DNA from: Margaritispora aquatica | Lineage: Eukaryota; Ascomycota; Leotiomycetes; Helotiales; Discinellaceae | DNA: 64,000 bases | Direction: 5' to 3' | Assembly (NCBI GenBank): GCA_007644065.1 | Contig: VJWN01000004.1 | Span: 186,001-250,000, forward strand | In this document: positions 17,362-28,795 of the stretch, piece by piece | Position numbering within the stretch: position 1 is the stretch's first letter | Layout: the number at the start of each line of letters is the position of its first letter | Made by a program: the position numbers and the translations under genes | The notes under the pieces: generated by a model | Databases searched by the model: none | What the model was told of the DNA's origin: nothing | The model's input: only the letters and a program-made list of their open reading frames with translations

Positions 17362-19413
17362 TCAGTCATGAGCACCACGTCTGCGCTTGGATGACTCGGC
17401 TTGATCCGGGTGTACCACGCGAAGATGTCGGGTCAAGGCATCATTCCGACTGAAAGTCTTCTCCTCGGTACAATATGGACAATGAACCTTTTGCTTGCGT
17501 GCGTTATGGATGGTGTCCTCATGCCTTGTCAAATCGTATGGACGTGAGAAAATGGTGTTACAAGGCTTTCCAGTAGATGGATTGATCCGCTCGCACTGAT
17601 AATAGTTAGCAGATGTTACTTAAGTTGATGGGGAGATAATAAGACATACCTTGTGAGGACCAGCTTGAGAATTGCGTAGAGCGGCCGAAGTCATTCCCCC
17701 TTCTTCCCCACCGCTGATCACCGTAGCGGAGTTGCGATGTCCTTCCCGTTTGTGTCGCTGTAACTTGGCGGGTGTATCAAACCGAAGAGTGCAACCGTGG
17801 TACGTACAAGTGTAAGTGCCTGTGTCTGCCATTGTAGCAGCAGGCTTCTTGATGTCAGACGATTCTGGAGCATATTCACTACTGCTGGATTCCATCGAGA
17901 CTAGCGTGGCTGGAAATTCCTCAGTGACGTTCGAAAGATTGCTTGGTTGTCTGCGTGTCTGGGGAACAAATGGATATTGTTGAGGGATTTGTCTGGTGGT
18001 GCCGGGTACTTGAGGTGTTGCGAAATTGAAGGTACCCTGCTGTGGAGTAGCTTGCGATGAAGCTGAATATGCTGAAGAGCTCTCTCTCCTTGTAGTTGCC
18101 ATGCTGCCAAAGCTACGCTGAGATGATATATCATCGATTTCTTGAGTCTCATGAGGCTGTTGGCGAAAGTTGACCGAAGAGTGTTGCATCGATTGCTGAG
18201 GTGGGAAGAGTGGTGTTTTGGTGTCCTCCTCATTTTCGTGATATACCAAATCGACATCCTTCGGTGAGATAGTTGCCGGAGCAGATTCATCTGGAGATGT
18301 CCTCTCTATCTGTCTCTGCAATGCTATCGCATCATTTTCTGCCTTTTGTGTCTCTCTCATATGAGATGCGGTACTGAATCGAAGACCATTGAAGTTTCCA
18401 GTTGGTGCCAAAGTAGAACTTTGACGGAAAGGTGATCGCTCTCTTGATGGAATGGCCACATGTGTCTGGCTCTGAGAAGCTGTCAAATGCTGGTTGTTTG
18501 CAGCTTGGAGTCTTTGAGAAAATACATCATTCTGCGGAGATCGAATAATTGTTGGTGTCGATGTAGGCGCTGCAGATGTGAGATGAAAGTTTGGGTTGTA
18601 TAACTCGTCTGTATAGACATCGGTCATTGTGCGGTCAAGTTTTGGTGCCGTGTATCTGTATGCTTCATCATCGCAGGAGAGTAAGTATTCGTTCAGCCAT
18701 AAATCAAAGCGTGAACTCTCACCATTTCTTTGCCTCTCCTCATCGTAAGACGGTGGCGTTGATGGTGAGTCACCACTTGCCACCGATGCTATTGACGGTC
18801 TTGCCGAGTGGTTGAATTCTGGTGCAGGCATCAAGTCAGCGTCGCCCGTCTTTGGCATTCCGTCGTTTCCCATGGCGAATGCGAGATTTGAATTGTGGTA
18901 AAAGTTCGAGTAATGCGGTGTAAGGAAGTGTTCTTGTGAAGGTGTATGTGCCGGAGTCAATGGTTTCGATGCTGGATGGCTGTAGTCCTGATAATCATGA
19001 TACACTTCGCCAACGATGTGAGGATTCGATGTGTTCACTGTGAATGGAGAGGAAGGACCGGCAGATCCCATAGAAGATAGAGACGACTCGCGATGGTGTG
19101 CTCTCGTCGTTGATCTTGGTGTGAGTTGGCCGTTCTCCAGCCAGCTATTGTGTGAATGCTCCGACTGCATCAGCGATTGAGATGGACTCGATTGATATTC
19201 TTGGTTTTGGTAGTCGAACAATGGCTGATCGTGCCCAAAGGAAAATATGCTGCTCGCAGATGTATTGTTATACAGTGGTTGAGGATTCGAGAGTATTGGT
19301 AATGGCGTTGATGTTGAAGGCCAATGTTGTGTATGTTGTGGGATGGTGATGGTTTGTGGAAGAGGTTGGAAGGATTGGTTATGACGATTGTTTTTAGGGT
19401 AGGAGGCTAACAT
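17362..19413 (-). CDS. C2H2 zinc-finger transcription factor with Rpn4-like C-terminal fingers
   Basis: Two exons (19413-17650 and 17595-17362) encode 665 aa. The first 550 residues are Ser/Gln/Pro-rich and low in predicted structure, as in many fungal activators. Near residue 555 there is a C2H2 finger (CTYHGC...LQRHKREGH). Exon 2 carries two more: CERINPSTGKPC...RPYDLTRHEDTIH and CPYC...FSRNDALTRHLRVVH, ending in a basic SKRRRG tail. The long-loop finger followed by a normal one resembles yeast Rpn4, the activator of proteasome genes; this is a resemblance from memory, and the protein could belong to another C2H2 group. The first ATG (19413) was chosen; the frame is open a little further upstream, after a possible 3' splice site near 19464, so an extra 5' exon cannot be excluded. 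Confidence 0.8.
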
Positions 19414-22400
19414 AGTTTGAGTTGGGATCTGAGTTGCGATCTGGTGTGGCAATAACGACCTGTTAAGTAGACGGGGTCGTCGGAGTATGACTCGGAACTA
19501 AGTGGTCGAGTGCGAGGTCTTCGAAGCGTCTGGAAGTGTGGCTTTGTCGTCTCGTAATCAAGTAGTCAGGTGCTCGAATATCGTAGGCAGGGTATTCGTA
19601 TGTCCGTTTGACCTTTGTCCTATTTTGTAGTGCGATGTCTTTGTTGGTAGTTGGTAGTTGGGTAGTCCGTATTCGGTCTTTGTATTGGTCTGGACTTGAT
19701 GGGAGTTGGAGTAGGTAAGAGTCGGACATTCGAGGAGGGGCGTTTACATATATCCTGCCAATGTTCTCAAGACACAAGCCACCACGACATACCATGACAT
19801 ACGCTGCCCTCTCATGGATGCATACTCCGTACCATAACGGGCTTGACGCAGAGCATGGAGCATGGCCTGCTTTGCTGGATGGTTGTGTAGCCGGTCTTGG
19901 AAAACATCGAAGACAATCGTCGGTCGGCTTATCGGCAAACCCTCACGACCCTGAATGCAAGAAAAGGTTATGACGGCATGAGGGGTGGAAAATCATGCAA
20001 AGGCTTGTCAATCCTGGTCTGTACCATCGATCCCCTGTGGTACACGAAAAGCCTTCTTTTGCTATGACTACTTCTTTGGGTCTAGCTGCGAAGGCTCTTC
20101 ACTGCCAATGGTTATGGCAGTCCTCAGGTTGCATTTGTCAACCAGGACACAGCCACATTTCCGTGGGGATTGAAAAGATTTTAGTTCGTGATCATTGGTT
20201 CGTTTGGCGGCCGGACCTGTGTTAGTCCCCGATAAGGTTCTGACAGGACAGGGAAGGACAAGACAAGACCAGACCAGACCCTTGACTCAATTCTCTCGGA
20301 TGTGTCCGATTGCTCTACCTCCGTAACAAAGGCCCTCCCAAAATAGCTGAGTGAAGGTGGCGGATACCTGCCCTACCAAAGGTTGAACTCCACAAACAAG
20401 ATTCAGACTCCACTCAACAACATCGGATTTCCAGAGATATGCATAATTTGAAAGTGTTAACGGTTGATCTGCATTTGCATGTCCACTTTGGAAAGCTTTC
20501 TTAAGTCTCGCTGGTCAAGAGCGAGACATACAGAGCATGCGAAATGTGGCTGTATACATTCGCATCAGCTGTCTATGCAAGAATGACAGCAATTGGGTCG
20601 AACACAAGGTCAGTAGACAGCTGTAGTATCTTGCTCGTGATAAATTTGTTGAATATGGAATCGCATAGTATCTTTGTCATCACTGCAGCTGAGAAGTGTA
20701 TTTGTTGAGCGCCAAGGTCGTTTTCCTGAAATGTTTGGAGCTGGCAGGGTCGCATACTTTGATTACTCACCCACTCGCTACAGGAGATAAGGCCCATATA
20801 CGAGCAGTACGAGTATCATCATTGAATTGCGCCTAAAGGGAGATTCGTAATGATTGATCATTTGAATCAGTCATTATGAGTAATTCAGGCATACCATTTA
20901 CCAGAACCTATTGAAGTGCTTGGTAAAGTTCACCGGAGAGAATCTCCAGCACTGATTCGTGGCTGACTGTCAATCCGATTACTTTGCAAGAGACGAACAC
21001 GTAAGCGCGCAAAAAATGTACGGCTGAGTCATATCAATTCATCTGAACGGCCGTATTGGAGGACTCGGGTCTTCAGGTTCATCGGACATCTTTCGTATGG
21101 GCTTGCGACCTCGGATCCGAAAATTAAAGTGATCTGTTATGCTGGTGGTTGGTTCACTACGTCCGATGGGTAGAATATCCAGCTCAGCTCAGCTGCCTCG
21201 TCTCGCTCTGCCCGTGAATATTGTCGCTCGGTATGTCGTTATCTTTTGGCAGGTAACTAATCTCAAGACCAGATGCATATTGCGGTGCATTGGTCTCAAC
21301 ATACGAGGTACCAAGGGCATCGTTGTGAAATCAGAGCCTCACTCCCATGGCGAGCTGACCAGGTACAGATGCCATGTGGATGGAGAACAGTTTTCCCCAG
21401 AAAACGCAGGGACAAAGTGCAGATCTGGGCCCAAAACCTGCGGGAGCGATGGACTGATCGACCTTAGAGTGTGGCGAAGTCAAGGGTCGGGGTTATGCCG
21501 AAACACGCCAGGCCAAAAGAACAGCCGGAAAAAGGAAGTTGTCCAAGAAAGTCAAGCCACACCTGCCAACGGCAACTGCAAACTGCCAACTGCCAACACA
21601 CAGGCTGCCGGGATCAATCAGTCAGTGTCTGGTGCCGAAATTTGAAGGCATAATATTCAACGCAACTGTTTTATTTCGTGACATGGTTCACCGTTCACCG
21701 TTCCATTAAATCCAGATTAGAATATAACAAGAGATTCGAGTACAAAAACATCAAGGGCTTCTTCAAATCGGAGAAGCCGTCGAGCATGCATATCGGCAAG
21801 GGTTCCGGCATTTGAAAGCGGATGTACTCTCGTCCAACCTTACTGGAGGGTGTGTTGAACAAATGGTCTCCAGGTGTTGATTTTGGTATTAAATTCCGCT
21901 GTTGCACCGAGATGGTTGTCATATTCTACCAATAATACTCCCAAGGTAGTGAGTTGAACTCAGCCATTTGCACTTCACCCGGTTCCAAGCGACGTTGTGA
22001 CTTGGAAAATGCTCTGTCGGTCTGTCGGACGGCCCCGGCGCAGATGGTGGCTGTCAGCTGTGATCGTTGGTTGGCTCGAGATTTCCCCCAGCTGGGAAAT
22101 CTCACATTTTCAGGGTCCTTCTAGAAGAAAGGTTTTCCTTCCATGGGACATGTCGAATATATCCCGCGGAGTTTCTTCCGGGTTCAAAACCCAGTGCAGT
22201 AACCCACGGAGCAGACTTCTCAATATCCGGACCAGAGACCAAGAAGACCCCCTTCGCAACGTTACACAACAGTTCCTATTCTTCCTTGCTGCGTTCGGTG
22301 ATAAGGAAAAGGAATACTCGAAGTTCTCGAACATGTAAGATTTACATCAACAGTCTGCATTGGAAGAGTCAGCATCGGAACGATCGTAACGATAAAACAT

Positions 22401-23170
22401 AGGCAAGTCGCTATTGTTAGCAATGCTCACTTGCATGCGTTTTATATTGATTTCGTGCATACTTCTAAATGCAATCCAATCCACAAATCAAAAGTTTGGA
22501 CTCCTGTCCCAAACAATATTTTGAGAGGATGCCATTAATGGGGGTGATGTCGATCTCATAGAATGAAACCGTTCAGGTACGATACTGTACTTCGTATTTT
22601 CATGTCGGCAGTTGAATCATCAACGAAGTTCTCGTATTCTTGCTTCAATTATAACTTTGGCTGGCTTTGTTTGGGTTGGGTTGACATTGGCACCCCCCCA
22701 CAGCTATAGATAGGGCTGAGTCGTTCTGATGGGTGATCGACATTGGACGATCGTGTCCGTATCCATAACTTGGCTGGATATGGAATCAGGAATCAGGAAT
22801 CAGGAATTCGATGCATGAATTGAAGCGACATGAGATAATAATCTGCGTGAATGGCTAAAGAAAGCACAATACATGATGAGATGTGAAGAATTGTTGAGAA
22901 CGAAACAGACCTTGGAAATAATACGATGGGAGAAATATAATTGGGAGGGAATGGATTTCTTGAAGAGGTAGATTCCCTTACCCGACCTCTGTAAGGTGAA
23001 GGTAAGCTTGGTGGTGGCGAATTATGTAAGGTAGGTGCGTTGTATGCACCTACCTGATCCAAAATGTACGTAGTAGTCATGTGATTCCAGCTTATGCAAT
23101 CGAGTTCCACACTATCAGATGTGCAGAGCCTCACTCTTCAGACCAACCTGAGACCAACCTCAACCTCGAT
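19414..23170. other. Large upstream region of the zinc-finger gene and NDUFAF2
   Basis: This 3.76 kb separates the divergent zinc-finger gene (-) and NDUFAF2 (+). No frame in it looks coding. An 88-residue minus-strand frame (ATG at 19729, stop at 19463) ends 50 nt before the zinc-finger start and could be an upstream ORF if the transcript begins beyond it. TGAGTCA lies at 21025-21031. A tandem AATCAGG run occurs near 22786-22809 and a perfect inverted repeat at 23029-23055. Such long upstream regions are common for fungal regulators. Confidence 0.5.
23029..23055. repeat. Perfect 10-bp inverted repeat upstream of NDUFAF2
   Basis: AGGTAGGTGC, a 7-nt loop and GCACCTACCT form a perfect palindromic hairpin 116 bp before the NDUFAF2 start. 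It could be a dimeric factor site or a transcript hairpin. Confidence 0.6.
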
Positions 23171-23949
23171 ATGTCATTACCCACACCAACAATGTCAGGA
23201 AAAGCAGCAGGACCCATACGACAAGCCTGGTACCGGTGGAAAGCCCTCAAGCTTCCCTGGCGAAAGCGCTTCCTCGTCGGTACGTTCCCCTTCCCACCAA
23301 GCCAAGTCAAGTCAAGCAAACACATTTCTAACCTGCACTGCCTCTAGGTCTCGACCTTCAGGGCAACACCTTCTGGGAATTCCGTGACACGCTCTCCTCG
23401 CACAAAAACCGCATGCGGCGCATTGTGCAATACCCGGCCGCGACCCAGTACAGCGACATCAAGATCTCGCCGCAATGGCACCAATGGCTGCGACACACAC
23501 GCCAGGACGCCCCGTCCCTCACGGAGCAGAGCATGGATCTGGTGCGGCAGCGGAATCTAAAGAAGTTGGCGGCGCTGGCCGATGCGCGGTGGGCGGCCAA
23601 ACCGAGTTTTCTGGATCGTCCCAATAGGGCGCAGCCGTTGCCCGCGATTGGGGTGAGGGATCCGGGAGGGTATGTGGATTCGGGGGAGAAGAGCGAGGTG
23701 AGGAGTGCGGTTGGTGGTGGTGTTGGTGGGTTGGGGGATGAGGTTCAGGCGACGGTGAGCGAAGTGCTGGATGAGAGGTCGAGGACGGAGGAGGAGACGC
23801 AGAGCGAGGAGCCTGCGAGGAGGCAACCATCTACGAGGGTCAAGGAGAAGAAGGCGGATAATGATCCGTGGAAACAAGCGAGAGGAGGGCCGAGTGAAGA
23901 GTGGCAGCCTCAAGCGTGGAAGGGAAATCTTGCACCACGGAAACGATGA
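23171..23949 (+). CDS. NDUFAF2: Mitochondrial complex I assembly factor NDUFAF2 (mimitin, NDUFA12 family)
   Basis: Two exons (23171-23279 and 23348-23949) encode 236 aa. The N-terminus shows the B17.2/NDUFA12 fold signature: a WYRWKALKLPWRKRFLVG segment followed by DLQGNTFWEF, an RRIVQYP block and PQWHQWLRHTR. Family members bind complex I assembly intermediates in the mitochondrial matrix; NDUFAF2 is the assembly paralogue of the structural subunit NDUFA12. The long polar tail (E/R/K-rich, ending WKGNLAPRKR) is as in fungal NDUFAF2 rather than the shorter subunit. The ATG at 23171 is used; a second in-frame Met lies seven residues later (MSGKAAG) and could equally be the start. Confidence 0.88.
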
Positions 23950-24302
23950 AACGATAACCATGCGGAAACTGTATAACAGAGTGTTGGGCGGGACGTGTAC
24001 ATATTTGGCCAAACAGGCTAGCCAAGGGCAGCTGGGTGAGTAAAGAAGCATAATGTACAACTAGGTACACAGAGATGTACGAAAAAGAGGGCCGGTCCTG
24101 TTAGCAGGCACGAAGTGGTATTAAATACTGCCAAAAACAACACCATATCACATACAACATGTCCACTATCTCGGTGCGCTCAGCAATTCATGGTAGGTAA
24201 ATTAAGCGATTCCCCAACTAAGGTACTCAGACAACCCACATCTTCTACTCCTCCAATTCATACAAAACAAGCAAATCACCACCAGCACCACGTACCCAAC
24301 CA
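23950..24302. other. Convergent spacer
   Basis: 353 bp between the 3' ends of NDUFAF2 and the membrane-protein gene. Nothing distinctive was seen. Confidence 0.6.
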
Positions 24303-25951
24303 TCACATATCACGCATCCACGCCTCCACAAACCTCACCCTCTCCCCTTCCCTCTCACCCCCTTCCCTCTCCAAAACACACGACCCAACCACCCACGCCC
24401 ACCAGCCCAACCCCACCACGACAACGAACCAAACACCCACCCACACCACCACCGCCGCGACCACCACCGCACCACCCACGCCCAGACTCAGCACCACGGG
24501 CACGAAGACCCATTTCCCGCGTCGGCGCCGACATGCCGTGCAGAAGAGGCGGAAGAGAGTTGACGTGTAGAAGGCGAGCAGGCTGGAGAGGAGCGAGGAA
24601 ATCGGATGTGTGAGGGCTTCTAGGAGGAGGAGGAAGAGGTAGAGCGTGAGTAGGAGGAAGCCGCTGGTGTTGTGGAGGAGGGTGTGTGTTAGGGTTTTGT
24701 TTTGGTGTTGGTTTTGAGTTGGTGTGGGCGAGGGCGTGTCGTTGTGGTTGTTGAGGTTGGCGTTGGAGTTGGTGGAGGTATTAATCTGTTTTTCTTGTGA
24801 TTAGCTTGATACTCTGAATCGACTACAAAACCTACTTAGGGTAAGAGGAAGAGAGAAACTCACCTGAAGATCACCATCGCCACCAACAGAACCAGAGCCG
24901 GATTCAGATCCAAAATCAACACTCTCATCGAATCTCACGCTATTCCTTTCACTTCCACCCGCAGTACCAGCACTTCCAGCACCCTCACCAGAACTCCCTC
25001 CCCTTGGAGTCCTCTTCCGTGCAGAAACAGGCGTCATATCCTCACTGTACTTCACCTCTCCAGCACCATCGCCAGATCCAGCTTTACCGCGCAAACGACT
25101 TCGAGGACTGGCACCACCACTACCGCTACCAACACGATCGAAATTGAAATTGGAATTGAAATCACCCCCAGCACCGACACCGACACCAAACGAACCTGAA
25201 CCCTTTAACGGCGACGGCGACGGGCTGGAGAATAAAAATCGCTTCCCCTCTTTGCTGAGCTTGATGTTCGTTTCGGGGCTTTGGGTCGATTTCATCATCG
25301 GTGGGTAGGATTGTCGCTGCGTTGGTGATGCTGCGTGGATTCCTGGATGTGAATGCTGGCGTGGGTTTGCGTGTGATGCGTGTGCGTGTACTTGTGGCGA
25401 TGAAGAGTACAAGTCCTTGTCGCGCTCTTTGCCTTTCCAGACTGGATCTGCTTGGTTCTTTTACGTGTCAGCGCATCTCGCTCAACTCAACTTGGTGAAT
25501 ACAACTCAACAGCTTCGGTTCTGCTCTGGAGTCGACTGGGTGACAGGAGGGTGGGTTAAATAGAGAGAGGGAATGCAAACCTCTTCCTCTTCATATTTCT
25601 GAACTTCTCCCCGCTCCTCCCGCATACGAGGTGACCGCTGACTGGGAAGTTGAGCTTCAAGATCGATCTCCTCATCTTCCCCATTTTCCTCCCCATCATC
25701 AATCCCCTCATCGTCGTCGTCCCAACCAGGATCAATCTCAAAGATCTCATCATGCTGCCCACGCGCGTTAGCCACCTCTCCAAAAACCACATGTCGCGAA
25801 ATTAAAATCGAAAGTGAAATCGAGGAAAAGAGAGGAGACGTACACCTATTACATTTCTGGGGTTCTGAATCGGTGCGTATCCTATTTCCTCCTCATGTTC
25901 ATGCGCATACTCATGCTTAATGCGAGGATTCAAATTCGAGAGGCGCGCCAT
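24303..25951 (-). CDS. Uncharacterised fungal membrane protein with C-terminal hydrophobic hairpin
   Basis: Not recognised as a named family. Four exons (25951-25846, 25777-25581, 25457-24864, 24785-24303) join in phase to give 459 aa. It starts MARLSNLNPRIKHEYAHE, then has a very acidic stretch (DPGWDDDDEG, EENGEDEEIDLE), a long Ser/Gly/Pro-rich disordered middle with several SPSPS and TPR/SPR sites that could be phosphorylated, and a C-terminal part with two strongly hydrophobic regions. The first (FLLLTLYLFLLLLEA plus a following SLLSSLLAFY) is separated from the second (VVLSLGVGGAVVVAAVVVWV, continuing to WWAWVVG) by a basic CRRRRGKW link. Topology suggests a tail-anchored or hairpin membrane protein. 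Cellular location and role are unknown. Confidence 0.75.
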
Positions 25952-26959
25952 CTTATAAGGTGTTGTATTACTGCGAATCCTTGCTATAAGGCAGGCAACT
26001 GGAGATAGGAAGGTTTCCCTGCGGTATCTTTGGTATACCTATGGTGCGCAATGTTGGTTGTTTAGGAGTAGTAAGGTAGGAAAGTTGAAGTTTCGATGCG
26101 AAGTGGTGTTGAGCCGAGATCGCGGTTGAAGGGGAAGGGCGTAAGGTAGATTGAGTTGGGTTAGATAAAGTGAATTCGCCAGGCTAGGTCGGGTACATAG
26201 GTAGGCTGGTGATGGAGATGAAGACAGAAAGACAAAAGGAAGCTCGCTTGTGAAATAGAGAATATATAAGGTAGACTGCAGATGCTTTTGGGGAAATCGC
26301 CTCTCTTGCGCAAATAACATTCGCTTTCCTTTAAGGAACTTTTCTTTCTGGGATTTCCTTACCTGTACTGTAGCCTACCGACTTACTTGCTCACAATAGG
26401 AGCGTGGAGCAACTATAGCATTTAGGAGATGGATCTTTGCACCGAGATATGCGAGATGCCTGCTATAATTCACAGGCAAACGTTGGATATTTCTAGCACT
26501 GAGTTAGCTTCTCTTTGTCCTTAGATCAAGAGTAAAGGTGTTGCTATAGTCTATGTAACGAACGACCTTAGTCTTTTCATGAGAATATCTAGTGTCACAA
26601 GTAAAGAGCATGGCTGCAACGGACTAATGTGCATGTGTAATTAATTTTTGGCCATCTGCAATGAAAGTTCACCTTTGGAGATGCAAAAACAACAAAGCAA
26701 ACCTCATACATCAGGATATCTTATCTAACAATGGCCTTCCAATAGCTATATAGCAAAGCAAGCACTTCCAATGGCATCTTACTCCATCAAAATGCAGGGT
26801 ATCTATAGAACGTGCACCGACTCCAAAAATGACAAAGACTCTCACTTGCTATCCCTTAACCCCCACCTCAACTCCTCTCAGTATTTTCTAACGTGAGCCA
26901 ATGCACAACCAAGCAGAAATCAGTGACCGCAGCAAGGGGAAGAGCTGCAGACAAGATTC
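25952..26959. other. Intergenic region, AT-rich, no gene seen
   Basis: 1.0 kb holding the upstream region of the membrane-protein gene and the 3' flank of the next minus-strand gene. Only short frames without family resemblance occur. Confidence 0.6.
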
Positions 26960-28795
26960 TTACGACTCTTCACTATTCTGCTCCACCCAAGCCCTCAGAG
27001 TCCGTAACCTCTCACCACTACTCTTCAACGCTTCCCACGCCGCCTGATCTTCTGCTTTGATCACGCCATGATTTTTCTTCCTCCTGTCACCCCCAGCCTT
27101 AATTTCTCGCGCTTTTATGCCTTTTTCAACAGCTGCGTCTAGGCTCCGGTTGTGATACGATGGACATAGGTTGAGGAAGAATCTGAAGACACTTTCGATC
27201 AGGATCGAGAGCTTTGCATTGTCTGAGACTGAGGAGGTATTAGCAGCAAAGGGAAGATAACCCTGTTCAATGAGATCTTGACTGAGGCTGTCGCTTTCGA
27301 CGCTCGTAATGGTGTGAGGCTGGGGCGCATTCGCCGGAAGTAGGCGAAGGAGGAGCAATGCAGTGAGCGATACGAATACTGATCGCGGCATTGGTGATGA
27401 CTTTGATGGAGATACAAATAGTGTGAAAGCAGGTACAGGAATGGGCTTCATGTTTGCATATATAGCGTCATATACATCTCTGACATCGCCAATAACATCA
27501 GAGAAGTATGCAGCGATTCGTGAAAGCTATAGATGTCAGCTAAGGGAATCGTCTGGGAATTCGATCCACTCACAAGAACAAGCAATCTCTGCCGCAGAAA
27601 AATTGATTCTGGTCCCCCAAGCCAAGGATCTTCGACACCAGGACCCATATCCTCATCAGAGCCATCACATAATTCAGTCGATTTATCCGAATCAGAAGCC
27701 AACTCGGGATCTTCATCAAAATCACCAAAGTCTCTCTTCCGTTTTGGTCCACTCGATCGCTCAAGCTTCTGCTTAACTTCATCTCCAGTCTTAGGCTTCA
27801 ACGATTTGGTTTCATTCGCCCAAACCTCTGGAAATTCACTCAGGCTATCTCGACTACCATCCGCGAACACACTCCTCACCACCCTTTTCATTCCACTGGA
27901 CCTCCCCCTGACCTCTGAAAGGTATGACACCAAGATAGACTCTCGACACAGGTTATATTGGCACTCCTCCACCGGCCCTTCAGCAGTTTCCGCGTGGATC
28001 TCCTGAGCGTCTTGATCTTGAATCTCCCTTTCGAGCCAATCCGCATCAATAACATCAAGCATATACGCGAGCCATACCTTCCAGTACTTCCATCGTTGAG
28101 GATGCTTCACACTGCAATTGAATGCCCATCCAACCATGTGCCAAAAGTCCTTTGCGTTTCTTCGAATCCGCCCACCATTTGCAATGAGAACTTTGGGATG
28201 ATCGTAACCATCGCCGTTTTCTGAACCACTTGAACTATCCTCTGGATCAGCTCTATTCCTACTCCGTCGTATAGTCCGGGCTGTAGCTACTGCTTCAAAA
28301 GAGAATGCCTCGTCCATTTTGGAATTTATAGGACCTAGGATCGCAAGAGTATTCCGTAGGAAAGTAATACACTTTGCGGCTAGTCCAGGGTGATCTCCAG
28401 GCACAAGCTGGTTTGTAAAGCGTGGATGAATGAGAATTGCGTTCGCGATTTCGATGTGGAGAGGCAGCGGAGCTAGAACTGGCGTGTTGATAGAGCCCGG
28501 TGTTGCAAATCCAGGAATAACAAGATCCTGCAACAAGGAGAGGGCACTCCCATCTAAGGAGTATTAGTCAATTTATTGAGCTGAGAAGTAGACGCTTACA
28601 CTGCTGCTCGTCAATCAGGACATGACAGTGGTTCCGAACTGGGTCTGGCAATGGTTTCGCAGACCTGTAACGAGGTTTTCTGGGCAGAGCTTCAATATCC
28701 AAAGACATTGGTGAGCCTTCTGCACTCTGGAAAGAGGGCGTGGGTGATATGGACCTTTGTGATGTTGATGCGGGGTGCTCATCCTCGGCGGTCAT
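26960..28795 (-). CDS. Unrecognised 580-aa fungal protein, possibly S-phase regulated
   Basis: Three exons (28795-28600, 28553-27574, 27526-26960) encode 580 aa; phases agree. The start MTAEDEHPASTSQRS is Ser/Pro-rich and disordered. Residues about 66-190 and 400-560 look alpha-helical (for example LHIEIANAILIHPRF and LSILIESVFRFFLNL). The middle contains a basic RRSRNRAD patch, a conserved-looking WKYWKVWLAYMLDVIDADW block and an acidic linker with a KRKRDFGDFDED nuclear-localisation-like signal. No enzyme motif was found. Two MluI cell-cycle boxes lie immediately upstream of the start, which together with the basic/NLS-like patches suggests a nuclear protein expressed in G1/S, perhaps in replication or repair. 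That function is inference only. Confidence 0.75.

Noticed and set aside
19414..19452. 13-residue longer N-terminus of the zinc-finger protein
   Set aside because: It would need a TTG start; the first ATG is at 19413. An upstream exon remains possible and is noted.
21139..21645. 168-residue plus-strand frame upstream of NDUFAF2
   Set aside because: Starts in a promoter region, has irregular composition and no family resemblance; treated as chance.
22178..22194. tRNA T-arm-like sequence (GGTTCAAAACC)
   Set aside because: It resembles a B box, but the stem has a mismatch, no A box or acceptor stem lies at the right distance upstream, and no cloverleaf could be drawn.
24115..24570. Plus-strand Thr/Pro/His-rich frame
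   Set aside because: It is the complement of the hydrophobic C-terminal exon of the minus-strand membrane-protein gene.
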